The notes under the pieces are model-generated. The model made no database searches. It saw only the letters and a list, made by a program, of their open reading frames with translations, and was not told the DNA's origin. From the NCBI RefSeq assembly GCF_029227915.1, contig NC_079881.1, forward strand, positions 29,799,501 to 29,863,500: a stretch of DNA of 64,000 bases, in the 5' to 3' direction. This DNA is from Hydractinia symbiolongicarpus (Eukaryota > Cnidaria > Hydrozoa > Anthoathecata > Hydractiniidae). This document shows, one piece after another, positions 12,527 to 24,552 of the stretch (position 1 is the first letter of the stretch; each line of letters begins with the position of its first letter). The position numbers and the translations under genes were made by a program.

Positions 12527-15500
12527 TAAGTCATTCTTTACTGTGGTACCAATCCTAGCCGTTATTGCGCTCTGAAGAAATATCAGCAGTTTCAAAAACT
12601 ACATTTCATTGACTTTTTAACGGTGTCAGTCCGTTTGAGTTACATCGGTTGGGTCACATATTCGTACCAACATGTATTTAGCGATATTTTTTGATATTAC
12701 TAGGTTGTATCGGTTTTAACAATGAAACGATTGACTGTGGGACTTAATTGAACTAACTTTGGACTGTGACTTGATAAATGTGATAAATGAGAAAATTGGA
12801 CTCCAAGAAATAACATTCTCCTCAATTTGACATGATTGCCGAAACTCAGCGATTACACTGGGCGCTGTGGTAGCGCTTTATTTAAGAATTTAGATAAATA
12901 AGTCATTCTTTACTGTGGGACCAATCCTAGCCGTTATCGCGCGCTGAAGAAATAGCGAGAATTTTAAAAACTTCATTTCATTGACTTTCTAAGAGTATCA
13001 ATCCGTTTGAGTTACAACGGTTGAGTCACATATTCGTATTAACATGTATTTCCTGATATTTTTCCGGTACTACTAGCATGTATGGCTTTTAACAGTGAAA
13101 CGATTGACTGTGGGACTTAATTGAACTGATTATGGACTGTGACCTTATAAATGGTAAAGTGAGAAAATTGGACTCCAAGAAATAACATTCTTCCTAATTT
13201 GACATGATTGCCGAAACTCAGCAATTACATTGGGCGCTGTGGTAGCGCTTCAATTAAAAATTAAGATAAAAAAGTCATTCTTTACTGTGGGACCAATCTT
13301 AGCCGTTATCGCGCGCTAAAGAATTAGAGACAGTTTCAAAAACTACATTTCATTGACTTTTTAACGGTGTCAGTCAGTTTGAGTTACAACAGTTGGGTCA
13401 CCTATTCGTACCAACATGTGCTTAGCAACATTTTTCTGATATTACTAGGTTGCATCGCTTTTAACAATGAAACGATTGACTGTGGGACTTAATTGAACTA
13501 ACTTTGGACTGTGACCTGATAAATGTAATAAATGAGACAATTGGACTCCAAGAAATAACATTCTTCTTAATTTGACGGGATTTCCGGAACTCAGCGATTT
13601 CACTGGGCGCTGTGGTAGCGCATCATTTAAAAATTTAGATAAATAAGTCATTCTTTACTGTGGGACCAATCCTAGCCGTTATTGCGCTCCGAAGAAATAT
13701 CGGCAGTTTCAAAAACTAAATTTCATTGACTTTCTAACCGTGTCAGTCCGTTTGAGTTACAACGGTTGGGTCACATATTCGTACCAACATGTATTTCGTG
13801 CTATTTTCCGGTATTACTAGGTTGTATGGCTTTTACCAGTGAAACGATTGACTGTGGGACTTAATTGAACTGATTTTAGACTGTGACTTTAAAAATGTTA
13901 TAAGTGAGACAAGCGGACTCAAAGAAATAACATTCTTTTTAATTTGACTTGATTGCCGGAACTCAGCAATTACACTGGGCGCCGTGGTAGCGCTTCATTT
14001 ATGAATTTAGATAAATTAGTCATTCTTAACTGTGGGACCAATCCTAGCCGTTATCGCGCGCTGAAGAAATAGCGAGAGTTTCAAAAACTTCATTTCATTG
14101 ACTTTCTAAGAGTATCAATTCGTTTGAGTTACAACGGTTGAGTCACATATTCGTACCAACATGTATTTCCTGATATTTTTCCGGTACTACTAGCTTGTAT
14201 GGCTTTTAACAGTGAAACGACTGACTGTGGGACTTAATTGAACTGATTATGGACTGTGACCTTATAAATGTTAAAGTGAGATAATTGGACTCCAAGAAAT
14301 TTCATTCTTCCTAATTTGACATGATTGCCGGAACTCAGCGGTTACACTGGGCGCTGTGGTAGCGCTTCATTTAAGAATTTAGATAAATAACTCATTCTTT
14401 ACTGAGGGACAAATCCTATCCGTTATCGCGCGTGGAAGAAATAGCGACAGTTTCAAAAACTACATTTCATTGTCTTTCTAACAGTGTCAGTCCGTTTGAG
14501 TTACATCGGTTGGGTCACATATTCGTACCAACATGTATTTAGCGATATTTTTTGATATTACTACGTTGTATCGCTTGTAACAATAAAACAATTGACTGTG
14601 GGACTTAATTGAACTGATTACGGACTGTGACCTTAAAAATGTTATAAGTGAGACAATTGGACTCCAAGAAATAACATTCTTCCTAATTTGACATGATTGC
14701 CGAAACTCAGAAATTACATTGGGAGCTGTGGTAGCGCTTCAATTAAAAATTAAGATAAAAAAGTCATTCTTTACTGTGGGACCAATCTTAGCCGTTATCG
14801 CGCGCTGAAGAATTAGAGACAGTTTCAAAAACTACATTTCATTGACTTTTTAACGGTGTCAGTCCGTTTGAGTTACAACGGTTGGGTCACCTATTCGTAC
14901 CAACTTGTGCTTAGCGATATTTTTCTGATATTGCTAAGTTGCATCGCTTTTAACAATGAAACGAATGACTGTGCGACTTAATTGAACTAACTTTGTACTG
15001 TGACCTGATAAATGTGATAAATGAGACAACTGGACTCCAAGAAATAACATTCTTCTTAATTTGACATGATTGCCGGAACTCATCGGTTACACTGGGCGCT
15101 GTGGTAGCGCTTCATTTAAGAATTTAGATAAATAAGTCATTCTTTACTGTGGGACCAATCCTATCCGTTATCGGCGCTGAAGAAATAGCGACAGTTTCAA
15201 AAACTACATTTCATTGTCTTTCTAACAGTGTCACTCCGTTTGAGTTACATTGGTTGGGTCACATATTCGTACCAACATGTATTTAGCGATATTTTTTTGA
15301 TATTACTAGGTTGTATCGCTTTTAACAATGAAACGATTGACTGTGGGACTTAATTGAATAAACTTTGGACTACCACCTAATAAATGTGATAAATGAGAAA
15401 ATTGGACTCCAAGAAATAACATTCTCCTCAATTTGACATGATTGCCGAAACTCAGCGATTACACTGGGCGCTGTGGTAGCGCTTCATTTAAGAATTTAGA

Positions 15501-16389
15501 TAAATAAGTCATTCTTTACTGTGGGACCAATCCTAGCCGTTATCGCGCGCTGAATAAATAGCGATAGTTTCAAAAACTACATTTTATTGGCTTTCTAACA
15601 GTATCAATCCGTTTGAGTTACAACGGTTGAGTCACATATTCGTACCAACATGTATTTCGTGCTATTTTCCGGTATTACTAGGTTGTATGGCTTTTACCAG
15701 TGAAACGATTGACTGTGGGATTTAATTGAACTGATTATGGACTGTGACCATAAAAATGTTATAAGTGAGACAAGCGGACTCAAAGAAATAACATTCTTTT
15801 TAATTTGACATGGTTGCCGGAACTCAGCGATTACACTGGGTGCCGTGGTAGCGCTTTATTTAAGAATTTAGATAAATTAGTCATTCTTAACTGTGGGACC
15901 AATCCTAGCCGTTATCGCGCGCTGAAGAAATAGCGACAGTTTCAAAAACTTCATTTTATTGACTTTCTAAGAGTATCAATCCGTTTGAGTTACAACAGTT
16001 GAGTCACATATTCGTACCAACATGTATTTAGTGATATTTTTTGATATTGCTAGGTTGTATCGCTTGTAACAATAAAACGATTGACTGTGGGACTTAATTG
16101 AACTGATTATGGACTGTGACCTAAAAAAATGTGATAAGTGAAACAAGCGGACTCAAAGAAATAATATTCTTTTTAATTTGACATGATTGCCGGAACTCAG
16201 CGATTACACCGGGTGCTGTGATAGCGCTTCATTTAAGAATTTAGATAAATTAGTCATTCTTAACTTTGGGACCAATCCTAGCCGTTATCGCGCGCTGAAG
16301 AAATAGCGACCGTTTCAAAAACTACATTTCAATGACTTTCTAAGAGTATTAATCCGTTTGAGTTACAACGGTTGAGTCACATATTCGTA
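12527..16389 (+). repeat. Mixed satellite monomers without a clear large repeat unit
   Basis: About ten monomers of types A and B in irregular order. The interval from 13190 to 13860 resembles the 5210-5890 dimer. Several monomers near 14930-16330 carry private changes, such as ACCAACTTGTGC at about 14900 and GACTACCACC near 15368. I found no gene and no long exact duplication here. Confidence 0.7.
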
Positions 16390-18622
16390 CCAGCATGTAT
16401 TTCGTGATATTTTTTCGGTACTACCAGCTTGTATGGCTTTTAACAGTGGAACGATTGACTGTGGGACTTAATTGAACTGATTATGGACTGTGATCTTATA
16501 AATGTTATAGTGAGACAATTGGACTCCAAGATATAACATTCTTCTTCATTTGACGTGATTGTCGGAACTCAGCGATTACACTGGGCGCTGTGGTAACGCT
16601 TCATTCAAAAATTTAGATAAATAAGTCATTCTTTACTGTGGGACCAATCCTAGCCGTTATTACACGCTGAAGAAATAGCGACAGTTTTAAAAACTACATT
16701 TCATTGACTTTCTAAGAGTATCAATCCGTTTGAGTTACAACGGTTGAGTCACATATTTGTACCAACATGTATTTCGTGATATTTTTCCGGTACTACTAGC
16801 TTGTATGGCTTTTAACAGTGAAACGATTGACTGTGGGACTTAATTGAACTGATTATGGACTGTGACCTTATAAATGTTAAAGTGAGACAATTGGACTCCA
16901 AGCAATTTCATTCTTCCTAATTTGACATGATTGCCGGAACTCAGCGATTACACTGGGCGCTGTGGTAGCGCTTCATTTAAGAATTTAGATAAATAAGTCA
17001 TTCTTTACTGAGGGACCAATCCTATCCGTTATCGCGCGTGGAAAAAATAGCGACAGTTTCAAAAACTACATTTCATTGTCTTTCTAACAGTGTCAGTCCG
17101 TTTGAGTTACATCGGTTGGGTCACATATTCGTACCAACATGTATTTAGCGATATTTTTTGATATTACTAGGTTGCATCGCTTGTAACAATAAAACGATTG
17201 ACTGTGGGACTTAATTGAACTGATTATGGACTGTGACCTTTAAAATGTGATAAGTGAAACAAGCGGACTCAAAGAAATAACATTCTTTTTAATTTGACAT
17301 GATTGCCGGAACTCAGCGATTACACCGGGCGCTGTGGTAGCGCTTCATTTAAGAATTTAGATAAATTAGTCATTCTTAACTGTGGGACCAATCCTAGCCG
17401 TTATCGCGCGCTGAAAAAATAGCGACAGTTTCAAAAACGACATTGCATTGACTTTCTAAGAGTATCAATCCGTTTGAGTTACAACGGTTGAGTCACATAT
17501 TCGTACCAACATGTATTTCGTGATATTTTTCCGGTACTACTAGCTTGTATGGCTTTTAACAGTGAAACGATTGACTGTGGGACTTAATTGAACTGATTAT
17601 GGACTGTGACCTTATAAATGTTAAAGTGAGAAATTTGGACTCCAAGATATAACATTCTTCTTAATTTGACGTGATTGTCGGAACTCAGCGATTACACTGG
17701 GCGCTGTGGTAACGCTTCATTCAAAAATTTAGATAAATAAGTCATTCTTTACTGTGGGACCAATCCTAGCCGTTATTGCACGCTGAAGAAATAGCGACAG
17801 TTTTAAAAACGACATTGCATTGACTTTCTAAGAGTATCAATCCGTTTGAGTTACAACGGTTGAGTCACATATTCGTACCAACATGTATGTCGTGATATTT
17901 TTCCGGTACTACTAAATTGTATGGCTTTTAACAGTGAAACGATTGACTGTGGGACTTAATTGAACTGATTATGGACTGTGACCTTATAAATGTTAAAGTG
18001 AGAAATTTGGACTCCAAGATATAACATTCTTCCTAATTTGACATGATTGCCGAAACTCAGCAATTACATTGGGCGCTGTGGTAGCGCTTCAATTGAAAAT
18101 TAAGATAAAAAAGTAATTCTTTACTGTGAGACCAATCTTAGCCGTTATCGCGCGCTGAAGAATTACAGACAGTTTCAAAAACTACATTTCATTGACTTTT
18201 TAACGGTGTCAGTCCGTTTGAGTGACAACAGTTGGGTCACCTATTCGTACCAACATGTGCTTAGCGAAATTTTTCTGATATTACTAGGTTGCATCGCTTT
18301 TAACAATGAAACGATTGACTGTGGGACTTAATTGAACTAACTTTGGACTGTGACCTGATAAATGTGATAAATGAGACAATTGGACTCCAAGAAATAACAT
18401 TCTTCTCAATTTGACATGATTGCCGAAACTCAGCGATTACACTGGGCGCTGTGGCAGCGCTTCATTTAAGAATTTAGATAAATTAGTCATTCTTAACTGT
18501 GGGACCAATCCTAGCCGTTATCGCGCGCTGAATAAATAGCGACAGTTTCAAAAACTTCATTTCATTGACTTTCTAAGAGTATCAATCCGTTTGAGTTACA
18601 ACGGTTGAGTCACATATTCGTA
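16390..18622 (+). repeat. 2,233-bp six-monomer higher-order repeat, copy 1
   Basis: Aligns with 18623-20855 at a constant offset of 2,233 bp, six monomers. Shared rare markers include CTTCTTCATTTGACGTG at about 16540/18773, TTCAATTGAAAATTAAG at 18089/20322 and CTGTGGCAGCGC at 18449/20682. The copies lie directly in tandem. Differences noticed by eye are few, for example ACTAAATTGT against ACTAGCTTGT and AATTTTTCTG against AATGTTTCTG. Confidence 0.87.
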
Positions 18623-20855
18623 ACAACAAGTATTTCGTGATATTTTTTCGGTACTACCAGCTTGTATGGCTTTTAACAGTGGAACGATTGACTGTGGGAC
18701 TTAATTGAACTGATTATGGACTGTGATCTTATAAATGTTATAGTGAGACAATTGGACTCCAAGATATAACATTCTTCTTCATTTGACGTGATTGTCGGAA
18801 CTCAGCGATTACACTGGGCGCTGTGGTAACGCTTCATTCAAAAATTTAGATAAATAAGTCATTCTTCACTGTGGGACCAATCCTAGCCGTTATTACACGC
18901 TGAAGAAATAGCGACAGTTTTAAAAACTACATTTCATTGACTTTCTAAGAGTATCAATTCGTTTGAGTTACAACGGTTGAGTCACATATTTGTACCAACA
19001 TGTATTTCGTGATATTTTTCCGGTACTACTAGCTTGTATGGCTTTTAACAGTGAAACGATTGACTGTGGGACTTAATTGAACTGATTATGGACTGTGACC
19101 TTATAAATGTTAAAGTGAGACAATTGGACTCCAAGCAATTTCATTCTTCCTAATTTGACATGATTGCCGGAACTCAGCGATTACACTGGGCGCTGTGGTA
19201 GCGCTTCATTTAAGAATTTAGATAAATAAGTCATTCTTTACTGAGGGACCAATCCTATCCGTTATCGCGCGTGGAAAAAATAGCGACAGTTTCAAAAACT
19301 ACATTTCATTGTCTTTCTAACAGTGTCAGTCCGTTTGAGTTACATCGGTTGGGTCACATATTCGTACCAACATGTATTTAGCGATATTTTTTGATATTAC
19401 TAGGTTGCATCGCTTGTAACAATAAAACGATTGACTGTGGGACTTAATTGAACTGATTATGGACTGTGACCTTTAAAATGTGATAAGTGAAACAAGCGGA
19501 CTCAAAGAAATAACATTCTTTTTAATTTGACATGATTGCCGGAACTCAGCGATTACACCGGGCGCTGTGGTAGCGCTTCATTTAAGAATTTAGATAAATT
19601 AGTCATTCTTAACTGTGGGACCGATCCTAGCCGTTATCGCGCGCTGAAAAAATAGCGACAGTTTCAAAAACGACATTGCATTGACTTTCTAAGAGTATCA
19701 ATCCGTTTGAGTTACAACGGTTGAGTCACATATTCGTACCAACATGTATTTCGTGATATTTTTCCGGTACTACTAGCTTGTATGGCTTTTAACAGTGAAA
19801 CGATTGACTGTGGGACTTAATTGAACTGATTATGGACTGTGACCTTATAAATGTTAAAGTGAGAAATTTGGACTCCAAGATATAACATTCTTCTTAATTT
19901 GACGTGATTGTCGGAACTCAGCGATTACACTGGGCGCTGTGGTAACGCTTCATTCAAAAATTTAGATAAATAAGTCATTCTTTACTGTGGGACCAATCCT
20001 AGCCGTTATTGCACGCTGAAGAAATAGCGACAGTTTTAAAAACGACATTGCATTGACTTTCTAAGAGTATCAATCCGTTTGAGTTACAACGGTTGAGTCA
20101 CATATTCGTACCAACATGTATGTCGTGATATTTTTCCGGTACTACTAGCTTGTATGGCTTTTAACAGTGAAACGATTGACTGTGGGACTTAATTGAACTG
20201 ATTATGGACTGTGACCTTATAAATGTTAAAGTGAGAAATTTGGACTCCAAGATATAACATTCTTCCTAATTTGACATGATTGCCGAAACTCAGCAATTAC
20301 ATTGGGCGCTGTGGTAGCGCTTCAATTGAAAATTAAGATAAAAAAGTAATTCTTTACTGTGAGACCAATCTTAGCCGTTATCGCGCGCTGAAGAATTACA
20401 GACAGTTTCAAAAACTACATTTCATTGACTTTTTAACGGTGTCAGTCCGTTTGAGTGACAACAGTTGGGTCACCTATTCGTACCAACATGTGCTTAGCGA
20501 AATGTTTCTGATATTACTAGGTTGCATCGCTTTTAACAATGAAACGATTGACTGTGGGACTTAATTGAACTAACTTTGGACTGTGACCTGATAAATGTGA
20601 TAAATGAGACAATTGGACTCCAAGAAATAACATTCTTCTCAATTTGACATGATTGCCGAAACTCAGCGATTACACTGGGCGCTGTGGCAGCGCTTCATTT
20701 AAGAATTTAGATAAATTAGTCATTCTTAACTGTGGGACCAATCCTAGCCGTTATCGCGCGCTGAATAAATAGCGACAGTTTCAAAAACTTCATTTCATTG
20801 ACTTTCTAAGAGTATCAATCCGTTTGAGTTACAACGGTTGAGTCACATATTCGTA
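18623..20855 (+). repeat. 2,233-bp six-monomer higher-order repeat, copy 2
   Basis: Second tandem copy of 16390-18622. Its end is marked by loss of the distinctive TTTTTTCGGTACTACC sequence, which becomes TTTTTCCGGTACTACT. The low divergence between copies indicates a recent duplication relative to most of the array. Confidence 0.87.
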
Positions 20856-21501
20856 ACAACATGTATTTCGTGATATTTTTCCGGTACTACTAGCTTGTAT
20901 GGCTTTTAACAGTGAAACGATTGACTGTGGGATTTAATTGAACTGATTATGGACTGTGACCTTATAAATGTTAAAGTGAGACAATTGGACTCCAAGAAAT
21001 TTCATTCTTCCTAATTTGACATGATTGCCGAAACGCAGCGATTACACTGGGCGCTGTGGTAGCGCTTCAATTAAAAATTAAGATAAAAAAGTCATTCTTT
21101 ACTGTGGGACCAATCTTAGCCGTTATCGCGCGCTGAAGAATTAGCGACAGTTTCAAAAACTTCATTTCATTGACTTTCTAAGAGTATCAATCCGTTTGAG
21201 TTACAACGGTTGAGTCACATATTCGTAACAACATGTATTTCGTGATATTTTTCCGGTACTACTAACTTGTATGGCTTTTAACAGTGAAACGATTGACTGT
21301 GGGATTTAATTGAACTGATTATGGACTGTGACCTTATAAATGTTAAAGTGAGACAATTGGACTCCAAGAAATTTCATTCTTCCTAATTTGACATGATTGC
21401 CGAAACGCAGCGATTACACTGGGCGCTGTGGTAGCGCTTCAATTAAAAATTAAGATAAAAAAGTCATTCTTTACTGTGGGACCAATCTTAGCCGTTATCG
21501 C

Positions 21502-22154
21502 GCGCTGAAGAAATAGAGACAGTTTCAAATACTACATTTCATTGACTTTCTAACAGTATCAATCCGTTTGATTTACAACGGTTGGGTCACATATTCGTAC
21601 CAACATGGATTTAGCGATTTTTTTATATTACTAGGTTGCATCGCTTTTAACAGTGAAACGATTGACTGTGTTACTAAATTGAACTGATTTTGGACTGCGA
21701 CCTTCTAAATTTTATAAGTGAGACAAGTGGAGTCCAAGAAATAGCATTCTTCTTAATTTGAAATGATTGCCGAAACTCAGCGATTACACTGGGCGCTGTG
21801 GTAGCGCTTCATTTAAAAGTTTAGGTAAATAAGTCATTCTTTACTGTGGGACCAATCCTACCCGTTATCGCGCGCTGAAGAAATAGAGACAGTTTCAAAT
21901 ACTACATTTCATTGACTTTCTAACAGTATCAATCCGTTTGATTTACAACGGTTGGGTCACATATTCGTACCAACATGGATTTAGCGATTTTTTTATATTA
22001 CTAGGTTGCATCGCTTTTAACAGTGAAACGATTGACTGTGTTACTAAATTGAACTGATTTTGGACTGCGACCTTCTAAATTTTATAAGTGAGACAAGTGG
22101 AGTCCAAGAAATAGCATTCTTCTTAATTTGAAATGATTGCCGAAACTCAGCGAT
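21502..22154 (+). repeat. 370-bp monomer doublet
   Basis: Positions 21502-21784 and 21872-22154 appear identical by eye at a spacing of 370 bp. Both carry the rare AGTTTCAAATACTAC, CATGGATTTAGCG, GTGTTACTAAATTG and GACTGCGACC. A single-monomer duplication or conversion is the simplest origin. The shortened spacing comes from small deletions both copies share, including TTTTTTTATATTAC in place of TTTTTCTGATATTAC. Confidence 0.8.
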
Positions 22155-22517
22155 TGCACTGGGAGCTGTGGTAGCGCTTCAATTAAAAATTAAGATTAAA
22201 AAGTCATTTTTTACTGCGGGACCAATCCTAGGCGTTATCGCGCGCTAAAGAAATAGCGACAGTTTCGAAAACTACATTTCATTGACTTTTTAACGGTGTC
22301 AGTCCGTTTGAGTTACAACGGTTGGGTCACCTATTCGTACCAACATGTGTTTAGCGATATTTTTCTGATATTACTAGGTTGCATCGCTTTTAACAATGAA
22401 ACGATTGACTGTGAGACTTAATTGAACTAACTTTGGACTGTGACCTGATAAATGTGATAAATGAGACAATTGGACTCCAAGAAATAACATTCTTCTTAAT
22501 TTGACGGGATTTCCGGA

Positions 22518-22521
22518 ACTC
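22518..22521. repeat. Target-site duplication or microhomology, left copy (ACTC)
   Basis: The monomer sequence CCGGAACTCAGCG is interrupted here; ACTC is repeated at 25315-25318 on the other side. Four bases is short for this class, so chance microhomology or a blunt insertion is also possible. Confidence 0.55.
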
Positions 22522-22540
22522 TTTTTTCTTTTTTTTTTTC
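22522..22540 (-). repeat. A-rich 3' tail of the retrotransposon
   Basis: On the plus strand T6-C-T11-C, so on the element strand an A-run broken by single G residues. It lies directly against satellite sequence and marks the 3' end and priming site of the insertion. Confidence 0.88.
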
Positions 22541-22692
22541 AATTTATTTAAAGTCGATTATTCGCATATTTACAATAGTTTCCAAAAAAAAAAGCAATTA
22601 AGAAAACTAATCTAAATCGACTAAATTTTTTTATGTTTACAATAAAATAAAATCATTTTTTTATTTATATAAACAATAATAACAACAAAGTT
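22541..22692 (-). other. Retrotransposon 3' untranslated region
   Basis: About 150 bp of very AT-rich sequence between the reverse transcriptase stop codon and the A-rich tail. No open frame or clear structure is seen. Several T- and A-runs occur, including one near 22583-22592. Confidence 0.8.
22543..22548 (-). promoter_or_regulatory. Polyadenylation signal AATAAA of the retrotransposon
   Basis: AATAAA on the minus strand, followed within a few bases by the A-rich tail, the expected placement for the 3' processing signal of a polyadenylated element transcript. Confidence 0.6.
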
Positions 22693-24552
22693 CTATAAAG
22701 GGACCTTACATTCATCACAGTTACATTTAGATCCGTCCCACATTTTAATCATGCTTTTAAAAACTTTAAGGTTGTCACATCGTTTCAAATGTGATGGTAG
22801 GTTATTCCAAATCTTTGGTCCCAGGGCTGATAAGCTATTAGTTCCAAAAGTCGCGGTCCTTTTCTTTGAGACTACCAAATTATTTTTATTTTGTTCTCTG
22901 ACTGTCCTACCGTTATCATTTAAACAAAATATATCTTTCATAAAAAGAGGGCTGCTGTTATTTATAGTTTTAGAGATTTCTATACACAATAACCGTAAGC
23001 GATTTACATTCATGTGACTCTTGCTGGAATTTTTAAGTAAATTTTGGTATGTACTTACCGTATCATTATACAGAAATCTTAATGCTCGTTTTTGTATCAT
23101 TTCGACTTTAGATAAAGATTTAGAAGAAGAAAAATGCCATATAAGGGAACAATAATTGAAATTTGCGTAGATAAAACTTTGAACTAAAATATATTTTGCT
23201 TGAAAGGATAAGAAACTTCTAAATCGAAATAAGGCATTTAGTTGGGCTGATGCTTTGCGACACAAATCACTAACGTGTCTGTCAAAATTTAATTTATTGT
23301 CTATAGTCACACCTAGTAATTTCACGTTATTTTCACATTCAATAGTTTTATTTCCTACGTTAAATTTTAGACCTGAATTATCTGCCTTATTCTTTGTCAG
23401 AATTATCGAGTGAAACTTTTCGGGGTTTGCAATCATTTTATTCTCTTTTAACCAGGAGAGGGCAGTTTTAGCTTCGTTTTCTAAAGTATTTATCAAATTA
23501 GGAATAGAATTTGAGAAGTTGGATATTGTGTTATCATCATCGTAATTATGTAGCTTATATTTTTCTATAAAAAGAAACAAATCATTTATAAATATATTGA
23601 ATATGATAGGTCCCAAAATAGAACCTTGTGGTACACCAGATAAGATAATTTGAAATAGACTATAGATCCCATTTATTCGAGTGGCTTGCTCTCTATCAGT
23701 AAGATAAGATAGAATGAATTGAAGAGACTTATTGTCAAATCCGTAAGCAGCTAATTTCGCAATTAGTAAGTCATGTGGTACACAGTCAAAAGCTTTTGAA
23801 AGATCCATCAAGATCGCACCCACCACATAATTCTTATCAAGTTTACTCTTCCATTCCTCTATTAAGCGAATTAATACTTGTTGGGTACTATAGCATTTCC
23901 TATAGGCGGAGAGAAAGGTCGACAATTTTGATTCCATATAAGCGGTTATTTGTTCTTTCATAACCCTTTCGTAAAATTTAGAAAAAACATTTAAAACACT
24001 GACAGGCCTGTAGTTTGATATTTTAGTTTTATCTTTTCGTCCCTTATCCAATGGCGTTACAGCAGCTCGCTTAGCTTTGCTTGGAAATTTGTTTGAAACT
24101 ATGCTACTATTTATAGCATCTGTTAGTGGCGTTACTAGGTGCCTTTTTGCTAATTTTGTCAGCTTTGATGGTATTGTATCTTCACCTGTTGATACTTTGG
24201 TGTTTAAATCATTAAACAGTTTAGAAATTGTATTTTCATCAACTTCTTGGAATGTGAAGTTCTCATTGGTGTTAGAATCATTGATTTCCTTTATTTTAAT
24301 CATACTTGGATGATTTTCAAAACTATCAACAATTTCTTCAATCATTTTTGACTTATCATTTACATTCTTATATTTTATAGGATTTGGTTTCATGCCACAA
24401 TAATTTTCTAAAATATTGATGTAGTATTCGTTGAAAAGTTTGGTTAGCTGTTTTTTATCAGTAACTAAACTTTCATTTTGAACGATCGCTATATCTCCTT
24501 TGCTTATTCCACTTTTATTTGATATCAAGGGTTTAACAGTTTCCCAAAACGT
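22693..24552 (-). pseudogene. Retrotransposon ORF2, reverse transcriptase portion
   Basis: Continuation of the endonuclease frame after the shift, open for about 619 codons to a TAG at 22693-22695. Numbering from the TTG at 24528 as residue 1: SNYRPVSVLN (171-180), LMDLSKAFDCVPHDLL (240-255, catalytic Asp 242), SGVPQGSILGP (297-307), YDDD (329-332, catalytic Asp pair 331-332; the usual second residue Ala is Asp here), LGVTIDNKLNF (405-415), and a terminal cysteine motif C602-x-C604-x2-C607. All core polymerase motifs are present and the rest of the frame has no stop. The codon at 24528 is an internal TTG leucine, not a start, so this is not a separate gene. The role would be copying element RNA into DNA at a nicked target. 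It cannot be made as one protein from this copy unless the frameshift is an assembly error. Confidence 0.92.

Larger units (their letters stand above)
1..22521 (+). repeat. Left block of 372-373 bp satellite array
   Basis: Head-to-tail copies of one monomer fill this block. The marker GATTGACTGTGGGAC recurs at 291, 664, 1036, 1409, 1781, 2153 and 2526, giving spacings of 372 or 373 bp, and continues to the retrotransposon. Two monomer types interleave. Type A carries GATATTACTAGGTTGCATCG with AACGGTGTCAGTCCG; type B carries GGTACTACTAGCTTGTATGG with AAGAGTATCAATCCG; some monomers are mosaics. About 60 monomer equivalents are present. I see no gene, transposon or unique DNA. Array size and lack of genes fit centromeric or pericentromeric heterochromatin, which is an inference. 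Confidence 0.97.

Noticed and set aside
24526-24528. Separate start for the reverse transcriptase gene at 24528
   Set aside because: The codon is TTG, in the middle of a conserved junction between endonuclease linker and reverse transcriptase. In a eukaryotic element this is an internal leucine reached by one continuous frame apart from the A8 shift.
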